Shown here in pieces: positions 1 to 8,484 of a stretch of DNA of 33,844 bases. The position numbers and the translations under genes are program-made. Each line of letters opens with the position of its first letter. Position 1 is the stretch's first letter. This stretch comes from Schleiferiaceae bacterium (GTDB lineage Bacteria > Bacteroidota > Bacteroidia > Flavobacteriales > Schleiferiaceae). The notes beneath the pieces were generated by a model that had not been told where the DNA came from, searched no databases, and saw nothing but the letters and a program-made list of their open reading frames with translations. The stretch covers positions 24,369 through 58,212 of the forward strand of contig JALQUY010000001.1 of NCBI GenBank assembly GCA_023260615.1. Direction: 5' to 3'.

Positions 1-413
1 GGGACTACTGCGCCTGGTGCACGGTGCACCGTTTTGCCCGCGGTCCAGCTCCAAAAGTAGTCGGCCAGACCAAGGCCTTCCTCTCGCATTTTTAAGGTGG
101 CCTGGGCATTCTTAATGGCCCCACGGATCTTGGCTCGGTTCCGAATGATTCGAGCGTCCTGCGCCAAGCGTTCCACGTCTTCATCCGTCATGGCAGCCAT
201 TTTCACCACGTCAAAACCCTGAAATACCTCCGAAAAAGCGTCCCGCTTCCGCCACACCATGAGCCAGCTCAGACCGGCTTGGAAAGTCTCTAAGATGAGG
301 AATTCAAACATTTTGGCGTCGTTGTGGACGGGCAGTCCCCAGACTTCGTCGTGGTAGGCTTCGTAGTCAGGTGCGGATAGGCACCACGCACATTTAGGAG
401 CGGAGGTAGGCAT
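1..413 (-). CDS. tag: DNA-3-methyladenine glycosylase I (Tag), 3' end cut by window edge
   Basis: Base-excision repair enzyme that removes 3-methyladenine from alkylated DNA. I translated this frame by hand: it opens at an ATG at 413 and stays open to base 1, giving 137 codons of an expected ~190. The N-terminus MPTSAPKCAWC, then DYEAYHDEVWGLPV, LETFQAGLSW and DVERLAQDARIIRNRAKI follow the E. coli Tag pattern closely. C8 and H21 match the zinc ligands Cys4 and His17 of E. coli Tag, and the Glu of LETFQAGLSW matches the base-recognition glutamate. The start overlaps the last 20 bases of the upstream DUF255 gene, so the two are probably co-transcribed and translationally coupled. The remaining zinc ligands lie in the missing C-terminal part. 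Confidence 0.93.
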   Translation of the reverse strand, partial: MPTSAPKCAWCLSAPDYEAYHDEVWGLPVHNDAKMFEFLILETFQAGLSWLMVWRKRDAFSEVFQGFDVVKMAAMTDEDVERLAQDARIIRNRAKIRGAIKNAQATLKMREEGLGLADYFWSWTAGKTVHRAPGAVV

Positions 414-2295
414 CGAGGTCGGTTTTAGATTTCAGGACCAAAGTACAGGCCTGTAAGGTGCATACCTGACCATAAACGTCTGCCGGAAGCTCACAGGGGC
501 CCCAAAGCGGATGTTTCGGGCGCTGTTCAATCGTAAGACCTTCACGGATCAGTAGATGCTCTGCCGAATCTTCCGTCCAAGGAGCGAGGGCCCACCAGGA
601 CCACGCACGCTCGGCAGAAAGGGACTCATGCGATAGGGCGCGGTGCACCAGGGAGCGGGCACGTTCGACCCATTCAACTCGGCCGAGTAAATGGCCCAGA
701 CGCAGCAAGCAACTGGCCATCGTGGATTGCGCGCTCGGTAAGACATCGTCTTCCCAATCGTAGTGCACGAGGAAGGCGGGATCGTTCTGACGGTGTGCGG
801 CAAAGGCGTACGCCTCCCCGGTCCAGTGGGCATCTGCTGCATGTGCGAAGTCAGCTGCGCGGTGGAGCCAGACCACCTGTCCGGTGAGTTGGGCTACCGC
901 TATGCACGCATGCGCACTGGCGGCGAGATCGTCCAAGAAGGCCTGTCCTTCGGCGCTTTTTCCCGGGTACTTGACATGGGGACTGCCGGTGGGGCCCGGC
1001 TGAAACGTGGCCCAATGCGCTTCGGCGGATGCTAGCGCGAACTCTTTCCAGGCAGGGAAGAGGTGTGCCCCTTCCGCCAGTCCGCTGCAAATCCAGGCGT
1101 TCCAGGCCTGAATGCACTTGGGGTCGCGGAAGGGGAGGGGGCGCTCTAATGCGACGGACTTGAGGGCCTTTAGATAGGCCGTCCAATCTGAAGTGGGACG
1201 ACCCAGAGCTGGATGCCAATGTAGGATCCATCGGCCTTCCCAGGAAGCGCCTTGGGCTTCTAGGAGCTGCTGAAAGTGGGAAGCAGATTCGGCACCCAGT
1301 GCGTCCTCAAGCGCAGAATCCGTCCAGGTAAACGATCCGCCTTCCACTCCGTCGGTGTCTGCATCCATCGCGGCCGCAAACAAGCCATTTTCTAGAAGCA
1401 TTTCGCGCTGGAGCCATTCGGCGGTGCGTTCAAAGGCTTGGGCCGTCACTTCAGAAGGGGACTGAGCATGCAGGTGCGCACTCAACCGCAACCAAAGGCC
1501 ATTGTCATAGGCCATTTTTTCAAAGTGGGGCACCCTCCAAACGGCATCCGTACTGTAGCGGAACAGTCCGCCCCGGACTCCATCGTAGCTCCCCGAATGG
1601 AAAATCGCTTCCACCGTTTTTTCGGCCTGCTGCTGGATGGCGCGCTTTGCAGTTCCGGTCCCCTCCAGCGTCATAAGATGCACCCAATGACTGGGAAGGG
1701 GAAACTTTGGTGCCCCCTTGAAGCCTCCGTGGTCGAGGTCCCAACGAGCGCGTTCAGCGGCCACCATGTCCTCTGTCAGGACAGGCAGTTCCTCCTTCTG
1801 TGGAGCGGGAATGCGTGCCGCAGCCTCCAAGGCATCGGCCAAGCGTTGCGCATAGGGCGCCGCTACCTCTTGTTGGTTTTGCTGCACCTCCACGAGGCGC
1901 TCAAGGGCGCCCAGCCAACGAGATTTGGGCAGGTAGGTACTGGCCCAAACCGGTCGTCCATCGGGCAGGCAGACCACGTTTAGCGGCCATCCTCCTTGCC
2001 CGTTTAAGGCCAACGCCGCTTGCATGTAGGCGTGGTCTACATCGGGGCGCTCTTCGCGGTCGACTTTGATGTTCTTGAAGTGCTGATTCATGAAGGCGGC
2101 ACATTCGGCGTCTTCAAAAATCTCGCGCTCCATAACATGGCACCAATGGCAGGTCGAATACCCTATGCTCACCAGCAGCCACTGACCTTGTGCCGCAGCG
2201 GATTCCAAGGCTTCTGCGCCCCAAGGCCACCAATTGACGGGATTGTGCGCGTGTTGCTGGAGGTAGGCGCTCGAGGATTTGGCGAGTTGGTTCAC
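394..2295 (-). CDS. DUF255 / YyaL-like thioredoxin-domain protein (SPATA20 family)
   Basis: 633-residue protein of the DUF255 family (bacterial YyaL, animal SPATA20). It has an N-terminal thioredoxin-fold domain (about 1-160) and a long helical (alpha/alpha toroid-like) C-terminal part resembling N-acylglucosamine 2-epimerase/cellobiose epimerase folds. Seen: the family-typical N-terminus AYLQQHAHNPVNWWPWG, a redox-like GYSTCHWCHVM motif with C49 and C52, then KVDREERPDVD and GQGGWPLNV, all diagnostic. The exact biochemical role is not established for the family; a redox or sugar-related function is only suggested. The start is a GTG: an in-frame TAA lies 9 bases upstream of it and no ATG gives a full thioredoxin domain. 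A TAATCTTG box ends 4 bases before the GTG. tag overlaps its 3' end by 20 bases. Confidence 0.9.
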   Translation of the reverse strand: MNQLAKSSSAYLQQHAHNPVNWWPWGAEALESAAAQGQWLLVSIGYSTCHWCHVMEREIFEDAECAAFMNQHFKNIKVDREERPDVDHAYMQAALALNGQGGWPLNVVCLPDGRPVWASTYLPKSRWLGALERLVEVQQNQQEVAAPYAQRLADALEAAARIPAPQKEELPVLTEDMVAAERARWDLDHGGFKGAPKFPLPSHWVHLMTLEGTGTAKRAIQQQAEKTVEAIFHSGSYDGVRGGLFRYSTDAVWRVPHFEKMAYDNGLWLRLSAHLHAQSPSEVTAQAFERTAEWLQREMLLENGLFAAAMDADTDGVEGGSFTWTDSALEDALGAESASHFQQLLEAQGASWEGRWILHWHPALGRPTSDWTAYLKALKSVALERPLPFRDPKCIQAWNAWICSGLAEGAHLFPAWKEFALASAEAHWATFQPGPTGSPHVKYPGKSAEGQAFLDDLAASAHACIAVAQLTGQVVWLHRAADFAHAADAHWTGEAYAFAAHRQNDPAFLVHYDWEDDVLPSAQSTMASCLLRLGHLLGRVEWVERARSLVHRALSHESLSAERAWSWWALAPWTEDSAEHLLIREGLTIEQRPKHPLWGPCELPADVYGQVCTLQACTLVLKSKTDLDAYLRS

Positions 2296-2299
2296 AGGG

Positions 2300-2307
2300 C
2301 AAGATTA
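2300..2307 (-). promoter_or_regulatory. Candidate -7 promoter element (one mismatch) of the DUF255 gene
   Basis: Reading the minus strand, TAATCTTG differs from the Bacteroidota -7 consensus TAnnTTTG at one base and ends 4 bases before the GTG start. No convincing -33 TTG is visible. If used, the transcript would start at or next to the start codon. Confidence 0.4.
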
Positions 2308-2366
2308 GGCCTTTCAGCGGGGATGGAAAAATAACATGGAATTAACCCTCCGGGGTGGAGAAGCGG

Positions 2367-2374
2367 TACTTTTG
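2367..2374 (+). promoter_or_regulatory. -7 promoter element of the phosphate transporter gene
   Basis: TACTTTTG is a full match to the Bacteroidota -7 consensus TAnnTTTG. It ends only 5 bases (cgctc) before the ATG at 2380, leaving no room for a ribosome-binding site, so a leaderless message is predicted. No clear -33 TTG is seen at the expected distance. Confidence 0.55.
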
Positions 2375-2379
2375 CGCTC

Positions 2380-4590
2380 ATGGATTCGTACTTACTCCTG
2401 GTAGTCTTATTGTTTTCGCTCAGCGCGTTAGGTCTTATTGTAGGCGTATCAAACGACGCGGTGAATTTTTTGAATTCGTCCATTGGCTCCAAAGTGGCCA
2501 AAATGCGAACCATCCTCATCGTTGCGAGCCTAGGGGTGTTGTTAGGCACCACATTCTCGAGCGGTATGATGGAAGTGGCTCGTAAGTCCGTCTTTAATCC
2601 AGGCTACTTCAGCTTCCATGCTCTGATGTTCATCTTCGTGGCGGTCATGCTCACGAATGTCATTTTGTTGGACATCTACAACAGCTTAGGCTTGCCGACC
2701 TCCACGACGGTTTCCTTGGTCTTTACCTTGTTTGGAGCGGGTGCCTCGATTGGTTTCTTGACTGCGCTTGAAGGGGGCTTAGACCCCTTTGCGTTTTCCG
2801 ATTACATCAACGTCAACACCACCGTAGACATCGTCCAGGGTATTTTCTCCTCGGTGGGAATTGCCTTTGCAGCCGGTCTACTCATTCAATGGTTGGCGCG
2901 TTTAGCGTTCACGTACCGATTGGACCAAACGCTGTCCAAACTCGGGGGCATCTTCAGCGGTATTGCCGCAACGCTGATCATCAACTTTTTGATTTTTAAA
3001 GGCCTGAAGGGTTCCTCCTTTTTGACCAAAGACACAGTTTCGTGGCTGTTAGAGCATCAAAATACGATCCTCGGCATCCTCTTCTTGATCTTCACAGCGA
3101 TCGGACAGTTCTTGATTGCCGTGCCTAAAATCAACCCGCTTCGCTTCATCGTTTTGCTGGGCACGTTCTCCCTCGCAATGGCTTTTGCCGGAAACGATTT
3201 GGTCAACTTCATCGGTGTAGCCGTTGCAGCCTACCAGGCCTACGGCATGTTTGCGGATGCGGGCATCGATGCGCATGAGCTCATTATGGACAGTATGGCC
3301 AAGGAGGTGTCTACCCCGACCTACATCCTCATACTGGCAGGTCTCATCATGATTTTCACCCTTTGGACCAGCGCAAAGGCCCGCAAAGTTTCTGCGACCC
3401 AAATTGGCCTATCCCGCCAAGGAGAAGGCTCCGAAAAATTCAAACCCAACACCTTGTCGCGCATGCTCGTTTCTGCCGCCGGTGGGTTTAATCAGACCAT
3501 GGCGGCTTTGAGCTCGGCCAAATTTCAAACGTGGACGGATGAGCGTTTCCAAACCCTTCCTAGTTCCCAAGAAAAAGACGCCCCAGCCTTTGACTTGCTG
3601 CGTGCGGCAGTCGATCTTATGGTCGCGAGTTCCTTGATCGCCTATGCGACGAGCCTTGGTTTGCCCTTGAGCACCACCTACGTCGTATTCATGGTGGGAA
3701 TGGGTTCTTCTTTGGCGGATCGTGCCTGGGGACGTGAAAGTGCCGTCTACCGGGTGGCAGGTGTGGTGAACGTCATTGGCGGTTGGCTATTGACGGCTGC
3801 CGTAGCCTTCATTGCCTCTGCCTTGTTCGCTGCCTTCCTCTTCTACGGCGAGTTCATTGCGGCACTCATTTTAACCGTATTCGCCATAGGAATGATTGTT
3901 CGTTCCAATATGGGATTTGCCAAGAAGATGGAGTCCGAAAATTTGGTGGACGACGAAGTGGACAATTTGGTCCGAACGAGCGACCCCGTTGGTTTGAGCC
4001 GAAACCTCATGGCCGCCGACATTCGCCGCTCTGCCAACATCGTTGCCATGGCGGGCGAGGCCCTGGTGGCCAAGCAGAAGCGCAGCAGTATTCGGTTGAA
4101 CAAAGAAATCGAAGCAGTCGTCAAACGCCAGCGCAGCCTGGAGTTGAAAATGACGCGCGTGCTCAAAGAGTTAAAGCTCGACGAAGGCGGCCAAGCCTCC
4201 GTGCACCTGATGGCCTACGATTACATCTGCGACCTCAGCCAATCGGCGAGAATCATGGTCGAAGAGCAGTACAACCACTTGGCCAATTTCCACAAGGAGC
4301 CACACGGGGGATTCCTATTGGCCTACGGTGACATTCTGAACCTCTTTACGCCCTACATGAACCGCATTGTAGCGGCCCTCGAATCGGGCAAAGCGGTACC
4401 GCATGCGGACCTTCTCAATGCCAAACGCCAAATTGTCCTGGACATCAACCGCGCATTGGAATTGGACGTTCAACGCTACCGCCAAGGCGAATTGACGACG
4501 CGTCAGACACATCTGCAAACCAAACTCCTTCTGGAGTTACGTGACATCACCGCCCTGGCCTACCGGGTGCACAAGGTGTATTTTGGCTAG
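2380..4590 (+). CDS. PiT-family inorganic phosphate transporter with C-terminal PhoU-like domain
   Basis: Predicted inner-membrane phosphate permease (PiT/PitA family, normally ion-coupled low-affinity phosphate uptake), 736 residues. The family's inverted repeat is visible: GVSNDAVNF at 22-30 and AGNDLVNF near 270-277, the duplicated G-N-D signature. Many hydrophobic segments cover roughly residues 1-520. From about 540 the protein becomes soluble and helical, with a charged PhoU-like tail, a layout common in Bacteroidota homologues that are longer than the ~500-residue E. coli PitA. The tail may gate transport, which is inference. It diverges from the DUF255 gene and converges on the M20 dipeptidase. 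The stop codon TAG is formed by the first GGCTAG of a tandem repeat. Confidence 0.9.
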   Translation: MDSYLLLVVLLFSLSALGLIVGVSNDAVNFLNSSIGSKVAKMRTILIVASLGVLLGTTFSSGMMEVARKSVFNPGYFSFHALMFIFVAVMLTNVILLDIYNSLGLPTSTTVSLVFTLFGAGASIGFLTALEGGLDPFAFSDYINVNTTVDIVQGIFSSVGIAFAAGLLIQWLARLAFTYRLDQTLSKLGGIFSGIAATLIINFLIFKGLKGSSFLTKDTVSWLLEHQNTILGILFLIFTAIGQFLIAVPKINPLRFIVLLGTFSLAMAFAGNDLVNFIGVAVAAYQAYGMFADAGIDAHELIMDSMAKEVSTPTYILILAGLIMIFTLWTSAKARKVSATQIGLSRQGEGSEKFKPNTLSRMLVSAAGGFNQTMAALSSAKFQTWTDERFQTLPSSQEKDAPAFDLLRAAVDLMVASSLIAYATSLGLPLSTTYVVFMVGMGSSLADRAWGRESAVYRVAGVVNVIGGWLLTAAVAFIASALFAAFLFYGEFIAALILTVFAIGMIVRSNMGFAKKMESENLVDDEVDNLVRTSDPVGLSRNLMAADIRRSANIVAMAGEALVAKQKRSSIRLNKEIEAVVKRQRSLELKMTRVLKELKLDEGGQASVHLMAYDYICDLSQSARIMVEEQYNHLANFHKEPHGGFLLAYGDILNLFTPYMNRIVAALESGKAVPHADLLNAKRQIVLDINRALELDVQRYRQGELTTRQTHLQTKLLLELRDITALAYRVHKVYFG

Positions 4591-4697
4591 GGAGCTTGGG
4601 AGCTAGAGAGCTCGCGCTTCGTGCTGTGGCTAGGAAGCTGGAGAGCTAGAAAGCACGTACTACGCACTGAGGCTAGAGAGCTCGCGCTTCGCGCTGA
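4585..4697. repeat. Degenerate 43-bp tandem repeat, two full copies plus a partial third
   Basis: Copy A is 4585-4627 and copy B 4628-4670; aligned by eye they match at 32 of 43 positions. A shortened third copy, 4671-4697, matches the last 27 bases of copy A at 24 of 27. Each starts with (G/A)GCTAG and ends in a GCGC-TTC-G(C/T)GC type mini-hairpin. The sequence is rich in AGCT and GAGAG words. The first copy overlaps the last two codons of the phosphate transporter and supplies its TAG stop. The copies are too diverged and have no unique spacers, so this is not a CRISPR array. Confidence 0.8.
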
Positions 4698-4709
4698 AGC
4701 CTTTCGCTT

Positions 4710-4742
4710 AAACGTTTAATCTCTTTTACCCTTAAACCGTTT
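4710..4742. terminator. Large hairpin in the convergent gap, possible bidirectional terminator
   Basis: The arms aaacgtttaa (4710-4719) and ttaaaccgttt (4732-4742) pair over 10 bp with a single bulged C, around a 12-base loop. It lies between two convergent genes, where a shared terminator would be expected. No long T-run follows on the plus strand, so the role is inferred. Confidence 0.4.
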
Positions 4743-4784
4743 GGTGCACCTTCGCCGCGCGCCGGGACTTTCCGTTTATTTGCC

Positions 4785-4808
4785 AAGCCCTCAAGCCCTC
4801 AAGCCCTT
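4785..4808. repeat. 8-bp tandem repeat across the M20 dipeptidase stop codon
   Basis: AAGCCCTC occurs twice in tandem (4785-4792, 4793-4800), followed by AAGCCCTT (4801-4808). On the minus strand this is a repeated GAGGGCTT that encodes the last residues of the dipeptidase and contains its TGA stop. Confidence 0.75.
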
Positions 4809-6173
4809 CGCGAAATACCGGTAAAACAAAGGAATCGTTTCGATGCCTTTGAAGTAGTTGGCGACGCCGTAGTGCTCGTTCGGGGAGTGAATGGCATCGC
4901 TGTCCAAACCAAAGCCCATGAGGATGCTCTTGACACCCAACTCTTGCTCAAACAGCGCGACGATAGGTATGGAGCCGCCACTTCGAACGGGCACGGCTTT
5001 TTGACCAAAGGAATCGCTCAAAGCCTGAACCGCCGCTTGGTAACCGGGATGGTCCGTGGGGCAAACGTAGGGTTGACCTCCGTGGTGGGGAGTGACTTTG
5101 ACGGTTACACCGGCGGGCGCGATGGAAACAAAGTAATCGCTGAAGAGCTGGGTGATTTCGTCTGGATCTTGGTGGGGCACCAGGCGCATGGAAATTTTCG
5201 CGTAGGCCTTAGAGGCGATGACGGTTTTGGCGCCGGCACCCGTGTAGCCGCCCCAGATGCCGTTGACATCTAGGGTGGGACGAATGCTGTTGCGCTCCAT
5301 CGTGCTGTAGCCGGCTTCACCCGCCACATCTACGAGGTCAAGGGCCTTTTTGTAGGCGTCCAGCGAGAAGGGAGCTTGGGCCAGTTCGGCGCGTTCCGCC
5401 TCGCTCAGCGTTTCCACTTTGTCGTAAAATCCAGGAATGGTAATGCGCTTGCGGTCGTCATGCAAGCGGGCAATCATTTCGGTCAGGGCGTTGATGGGGT
5501 TGGCCACAGCGCCACCATACAGGCCCGAATGCAAATCGCGGTTGGGACCCGTCACCTCGACTTCCACATAGCTCAAGCCGCGTAGGCCCGTTGTTAGGGA
5601 GGGAACCCCGGGGGCGACCATGCCGGTGTCTGAAATCAAAATCACGTCACAGGCTAAACGCTCCTGGTTGCGCTTCACATACCAGGCGAGGTTGGCGGAA
5701 CCCACTTCTTCCTCGCCTTCAATCATGAATTTGATGTTGCAGGGCACATTGCCGGTGGCGACCATGGCCTCAAAGGCCTTGACATGCATAAAAAACTGGC
5801 CTTTGTCGTCGCAGGCTCCGCGGGCAAAAATGGCGCCGCCGGGATGAATGTCCGTGACCCGAATTTCGGGCTCAAAGGGCGGGCTGCTCCACAGTTCCAC
5901 GGGATCCGCAGGCTGAACGTCGTAGTGGCCGTACACCAATACAGTAGGGCGTTCGGGCGAAACCAGGTATTCGCCGTATACCACGGGGTAGCCAGGGGTC
6001 TCGCACACTTCTACCGCAGAGGCTCCCGCTTCGCGCAAGAACTGCGCCGTGGCCTCTGCCGTAGCCAAAACATCCGATTTATACGCAGGATCTGCACTCA
6101 CACTAGGCAATCTGAGCAAAGCAAAGAGTTCATCCAGAAAGCGTTGACGATTTTCAGCAATGTAGTTTTCCAT
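4791..6173 (-). CDS. M20 family metallodipeptidase
   Basis: Cytosolic zinc peptidase of the M20 family, carnosinase/CNDP-like dipeptidase group, 460 residues as expected. Motifs seen: YGHYDVQP with H83 and D85 (first metal ligand and its partner), RGACDDKGQ with the bridging Asp D122, and EGEEEVGS, whose E155/E156 match the catalytic base and next metal ligand. A central dimerisation (lid) domain and a C-terminal part with HSPNEHYGV (a late His ligand) follow. No signal peptide, so it probably cleaves dipeptides in the cytosol; the substrate cannot be told. ATG start, transcribed alone, divergent from the secreted protein gene at 6225 and convergent with the phosphate transporter. The stop lies inside an 8-bp tandem repeat. 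Confidence 0.92.
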   Translation of the reverse strand: MENYIAENRQRFLDELFALLRLPSVSADPAYKSDVLATAEATAQFLREAGASAVEVCETPGYPVVYGEYLVSPERPTVLVYGHYDVQPADPVELWSSPPFEPEIRVTDIHPGGAIFARGACDDKGQFFMHVKAFEAMVATGNVPCNIKFMIEGEEEVGSANLAWYVKRNQERLACDVILISDTGMVAPGVPSLTTGLRGLSYVEVEVTGPNRDLHSGLYGGAVANPINALTEMIARLHDDRKRITIPGFYDKVETLSEAERAELAQAPFSLDAYKKALDLVDVAGEAGYSTMERNSIRPTLDVNGIWGGYTGAGAKTVIASKAYAKISMRLVPHQDPDEITQLFSDYFVSIAPAGVTVKVTPHHGGQPYVCPTDHPGYQAAVQALSDSFGQKAVPVRSGGSIPIVALFEQELGVKSILMGFGLDSDAIHSPNEHYGVANYFKGIETIPLFYRYFAKGLRA

Positions 6174-6224
6174 AGCCCCAAGATACTGACCATCCCAAGG
6201 TTTGCAGTACCTTAAGGGTCTCTT

Positions 6225-8477
6225 ATGCGCCGAATTTTAACCCGACTTTTTGCCGCAGCAAGCCTCCTTCTTTTGAGTGTGGGGCCAGTGGAGCTTTTGG
6301 CCCAAAACATCACGGTCAACAACACCAGTCCACGCAACCAACCTATGTGGCTGGTTCAGAATGTGATGGTGGGGCCCAACATGACCGTCTTTAGTCCTAT
6401 AGGCCCTCTGGGTACCCCTATCAGCCAGCCTTCCTCAACCCAAATTGGCAAGTTCAACATCAACAACCCCAACTTTGGCTTGGACAGTGGCATTGTCATG
6501 GTGAGTACCGATGCCATTGATGTAGTGCCGGGGCAGTTTGGAACGTACACCAGCTATCCGACCCAAACGCCCTCCGCCAACCTCACCACCGTACTTAATG
6601 CGATCGGTAGCAGCAGCTCTAACCAGTACGACCGTGCGAGCATACAATTCAGCTTTGTGGCCCCGGGGGATTCGGTCAAGTTTGACTACATCTTCGCCTC
6701 TAAAGAATACACCTCCTACACGTGCTCTTCCTTCAATGACGTATTTGGCTTCTTCCTCATTGGCCAAGGCATCAATGGACAGCCTTTGTGGAATGCCAAC
6801 GGTACCCCCAATATTGACACCGTTAACTTGGCGGTAATTCCCGGAACGACGACGCCAGTGGCAGTGAACACCATCAACCAAGGCTATCCATCGGGCAGCT
6901 GGCCGGCGAGTAACTGCTCCAGTGCCAACCCCAACTATGTCACGAACTCGGTCTTCTACAATGCCAACAGTGGGGGTACGTCCATTATCAATATGGAGGG
7001 CTACACGGATGTCTTTACGGCGAAGGCTTCGGTGTCCTGCGGTTCGCTCTACACCATTAAGATGTTTATCTGCGATGTGAGCGATGGCGCGTTGAATTCG
7101 GCGGTCTTTATTGGCGCCCGAAGCTTTGAGTTGCCAACCATCAGCTTGAGCCAGGCGTGGAACCAAGGCAATACCTTCAACGACAGCACGATGATTGAGG
7201 GCTGCCAGCCTTCGTGGTTGTATTTGGACCGACAGGGTGCGGTCTTTGATACCATGGTGGTGGACTTTGTCTACGGCGGTACGGCCGTTTCTGGCACGGA
7301 CTACGCGCCGCTGCCGTCTTCCATAACACTCTTACCGGGCCAAACGCGCGATTCGATCCAAATTTGGGCCTACGACGATGGCGTGGCGGAACCCAACGAA
7401 ACCATCAGCATTGTCATGCAACCGGTGACCACCAACTGTGCGGTCTACCCTGCACAGTACAAGACTTTTGTTATTCGGGACAAGGTGTCAGTAACCGTGG
7501 ATGCGACGGTGGGAGCGGGCAACGATACTTTGTCATGTCCGGGCCAGCAATCGACGCTCTTGGGCACCTTTACCACAGGCGAGGGCAACACCACCGGCTG
7601 GTGGGAAACGGATACCGCAGGAGGTGTTCAATTGACCGTCAATCCACTCACAACCACCACCTACCACTTCTACGGCATCGACGAATGCATGACAGCGGCG
7701 GCGATGGATAGCATCACCATTTACGTGCTCCCGTACGATTCGGTCGAAACGTATTCAGACACCACGTGGATTTGCCCAGGCGAGTCGGTGGAAATCCAAG
7801 CGCGTGCCCGCTACGGCACGGAACCACTTACCTACACCTGGCTGTCCGGCCCTGTAGATTCTCTCTGGACCGTGACACCTAGCGCGAGTCGTTGGTACCC
7901 GTACAAAGTGGTGGACCAATGTGGGTTCACGACGTGGGACAGCGTTTGGGTTGGGGTAGCCCCCTTGCCCGGCGCAGCCTTTACGTACTATCCCAATCCG
8001 AGCAATCCCCTGAATGTGCAATTCACCAACCAGTCAAGTGACACCAACTACGTGGCGTGGTACTTTGGTGATGGAGATGTATCGGCGGACGTCGATCCGC
8101 AGCACTCCTACAGCAAGCCGGGCACCTATCGGGTTTCCTTGGCGGTGGCGGACAGTTTGGGATGTTCCGATTCGGTGACAGTAGACATCGAACTCCGAAT
8201 GGACTACTACGTCTACATTCCAACGGCCTTTACGCCCAACGGGGATATCGTCAACGACCGGATCAAAGTGGAGGCGCTCGGCATTGAAGGCCTGCAATGG
8301 GACATCTTCAACCGCTGGGGACTCAAGGTGTTCTCCACGTCGGATTTGGCCGAATCGTGGGACGGCACCTATGGCGGTCAACCCGTGCCGGAGGGGGTTT
8401 ATTCCTACAAGCTGCTGATTTATTTGCCTTTCGGCAACATCGCGGAAGAGCACGGCACCTTCACGCTGATTCGCTAA
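6225..8477 (+). CDS. Secreted multidomain protein with choice-of-anchor L domain, PKD domain and type B T9SS sorting domain
   Basis: 750-residue predicted exported protein. A signal peptide of about 27 residues ends in LLAQ. A choice-of-anchor L domain follows (roughly 30-300), recognisable by FDYIFASKEYTSYTCSSFNDVFGFFL. Next come a Calx-beta-like segment (about 315-400: AVSGTDYAPLP, GVAEPNETISI), Ig-like segments and a PKD domain with WYFGDGDVS. The C-terminus has YIPTAFTPNGD...NDRI, FNRWG, ESWDGTYGG and PEGVYSYKL, the gliding-motility C-terminal (CHU_C) type B signal. Proteins of this build are exported by the type IX system and held at or released from the cell surface; the ligand is unknown. 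The window also encodes PorU, PorV, GldJ and a PorP/SprF protein. The stop is only 7 bases from that of the convergent UbiA-like gene. Confidence 0.88.
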   Translation: MRRILTRLFAAASLLLLSVGPVELLAQNITVNNTSPRNQPMWLVQNVMVGPNMTVFSPIGPLGTPISQPSSTQIGKFNINNPNFGLDSGIVMVSTDAIDVVPGQFGTYTSYPTQTPSANLTTVLNAIGSSSSNQYDRASIQFSFVAPGDSVKFDYIFASKEYTSYTCSSFNDVFGFFLIGQGINGQPLWNANGTPNIDTVNLAVIPGTTTPVAVNTINQGYPSGSWPASNCSSANPNYVTNSVFYNANSGGTSIINMEGYTDVFTAKASVSCGSLYTIKMFICDVSDGALNSAVFIGARSFELPTISLSQAWNQGNTFNDSTMIEGCQPSWLYLDRQGAVFDTMVVDFVYGGTAVSGTDYAPLPSSITLLPGQTRDSIQIWAYDDGVAEPNETISIVMQPVTTNCAVYPAQYKTFVIRDKVSVTVDATVGAGNDTLSCPGQQSTLLGTFTTGEGNTTGWWETDTAGGVQLTVNPLTTTTYHFYGIDECMTAAAMDSITIYVLPYDSVETYSDTTWICPGESVEIQARARYGTEPLTYTWLSGPVDSLWTVTPSASRWYPYKVVDQCGFTTWDSVWVGVAPLPGAAFTYYPNPSNPLNVQFTNQSSDTNYVAWYFGDGDVSADVDPQHSYSKPGTYRVSLAVADSLGCSDSVTVDIELRMDYYVYIPTAFTPNGDIVNDRIKVEALGIEGLQWDIFNRWGLKVFSTSDLAESWDGTYGGQPVPEGVYSYKLLIYLPFGNIAEEHGTFTLIR

Positions 8478-8484
8478 AAGCGTC

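Noticed and set aside
1438..1983. Open frame of 181 codons opposite the DUF255 gene
   Set aside because: Antisense shadow with no motif and no start context.
4585..4697. CRISPR array
   Set aside because: The units are contiguous and degenerate, with no spacers of constant length and no cas gene.
8472..8482. Hairpin CGCT-AAA-AGCG at the end of the choice-of-anchor L gene as a terminator
   Set aside because: Only a 4-bp stem with no T-run; too weak to call.
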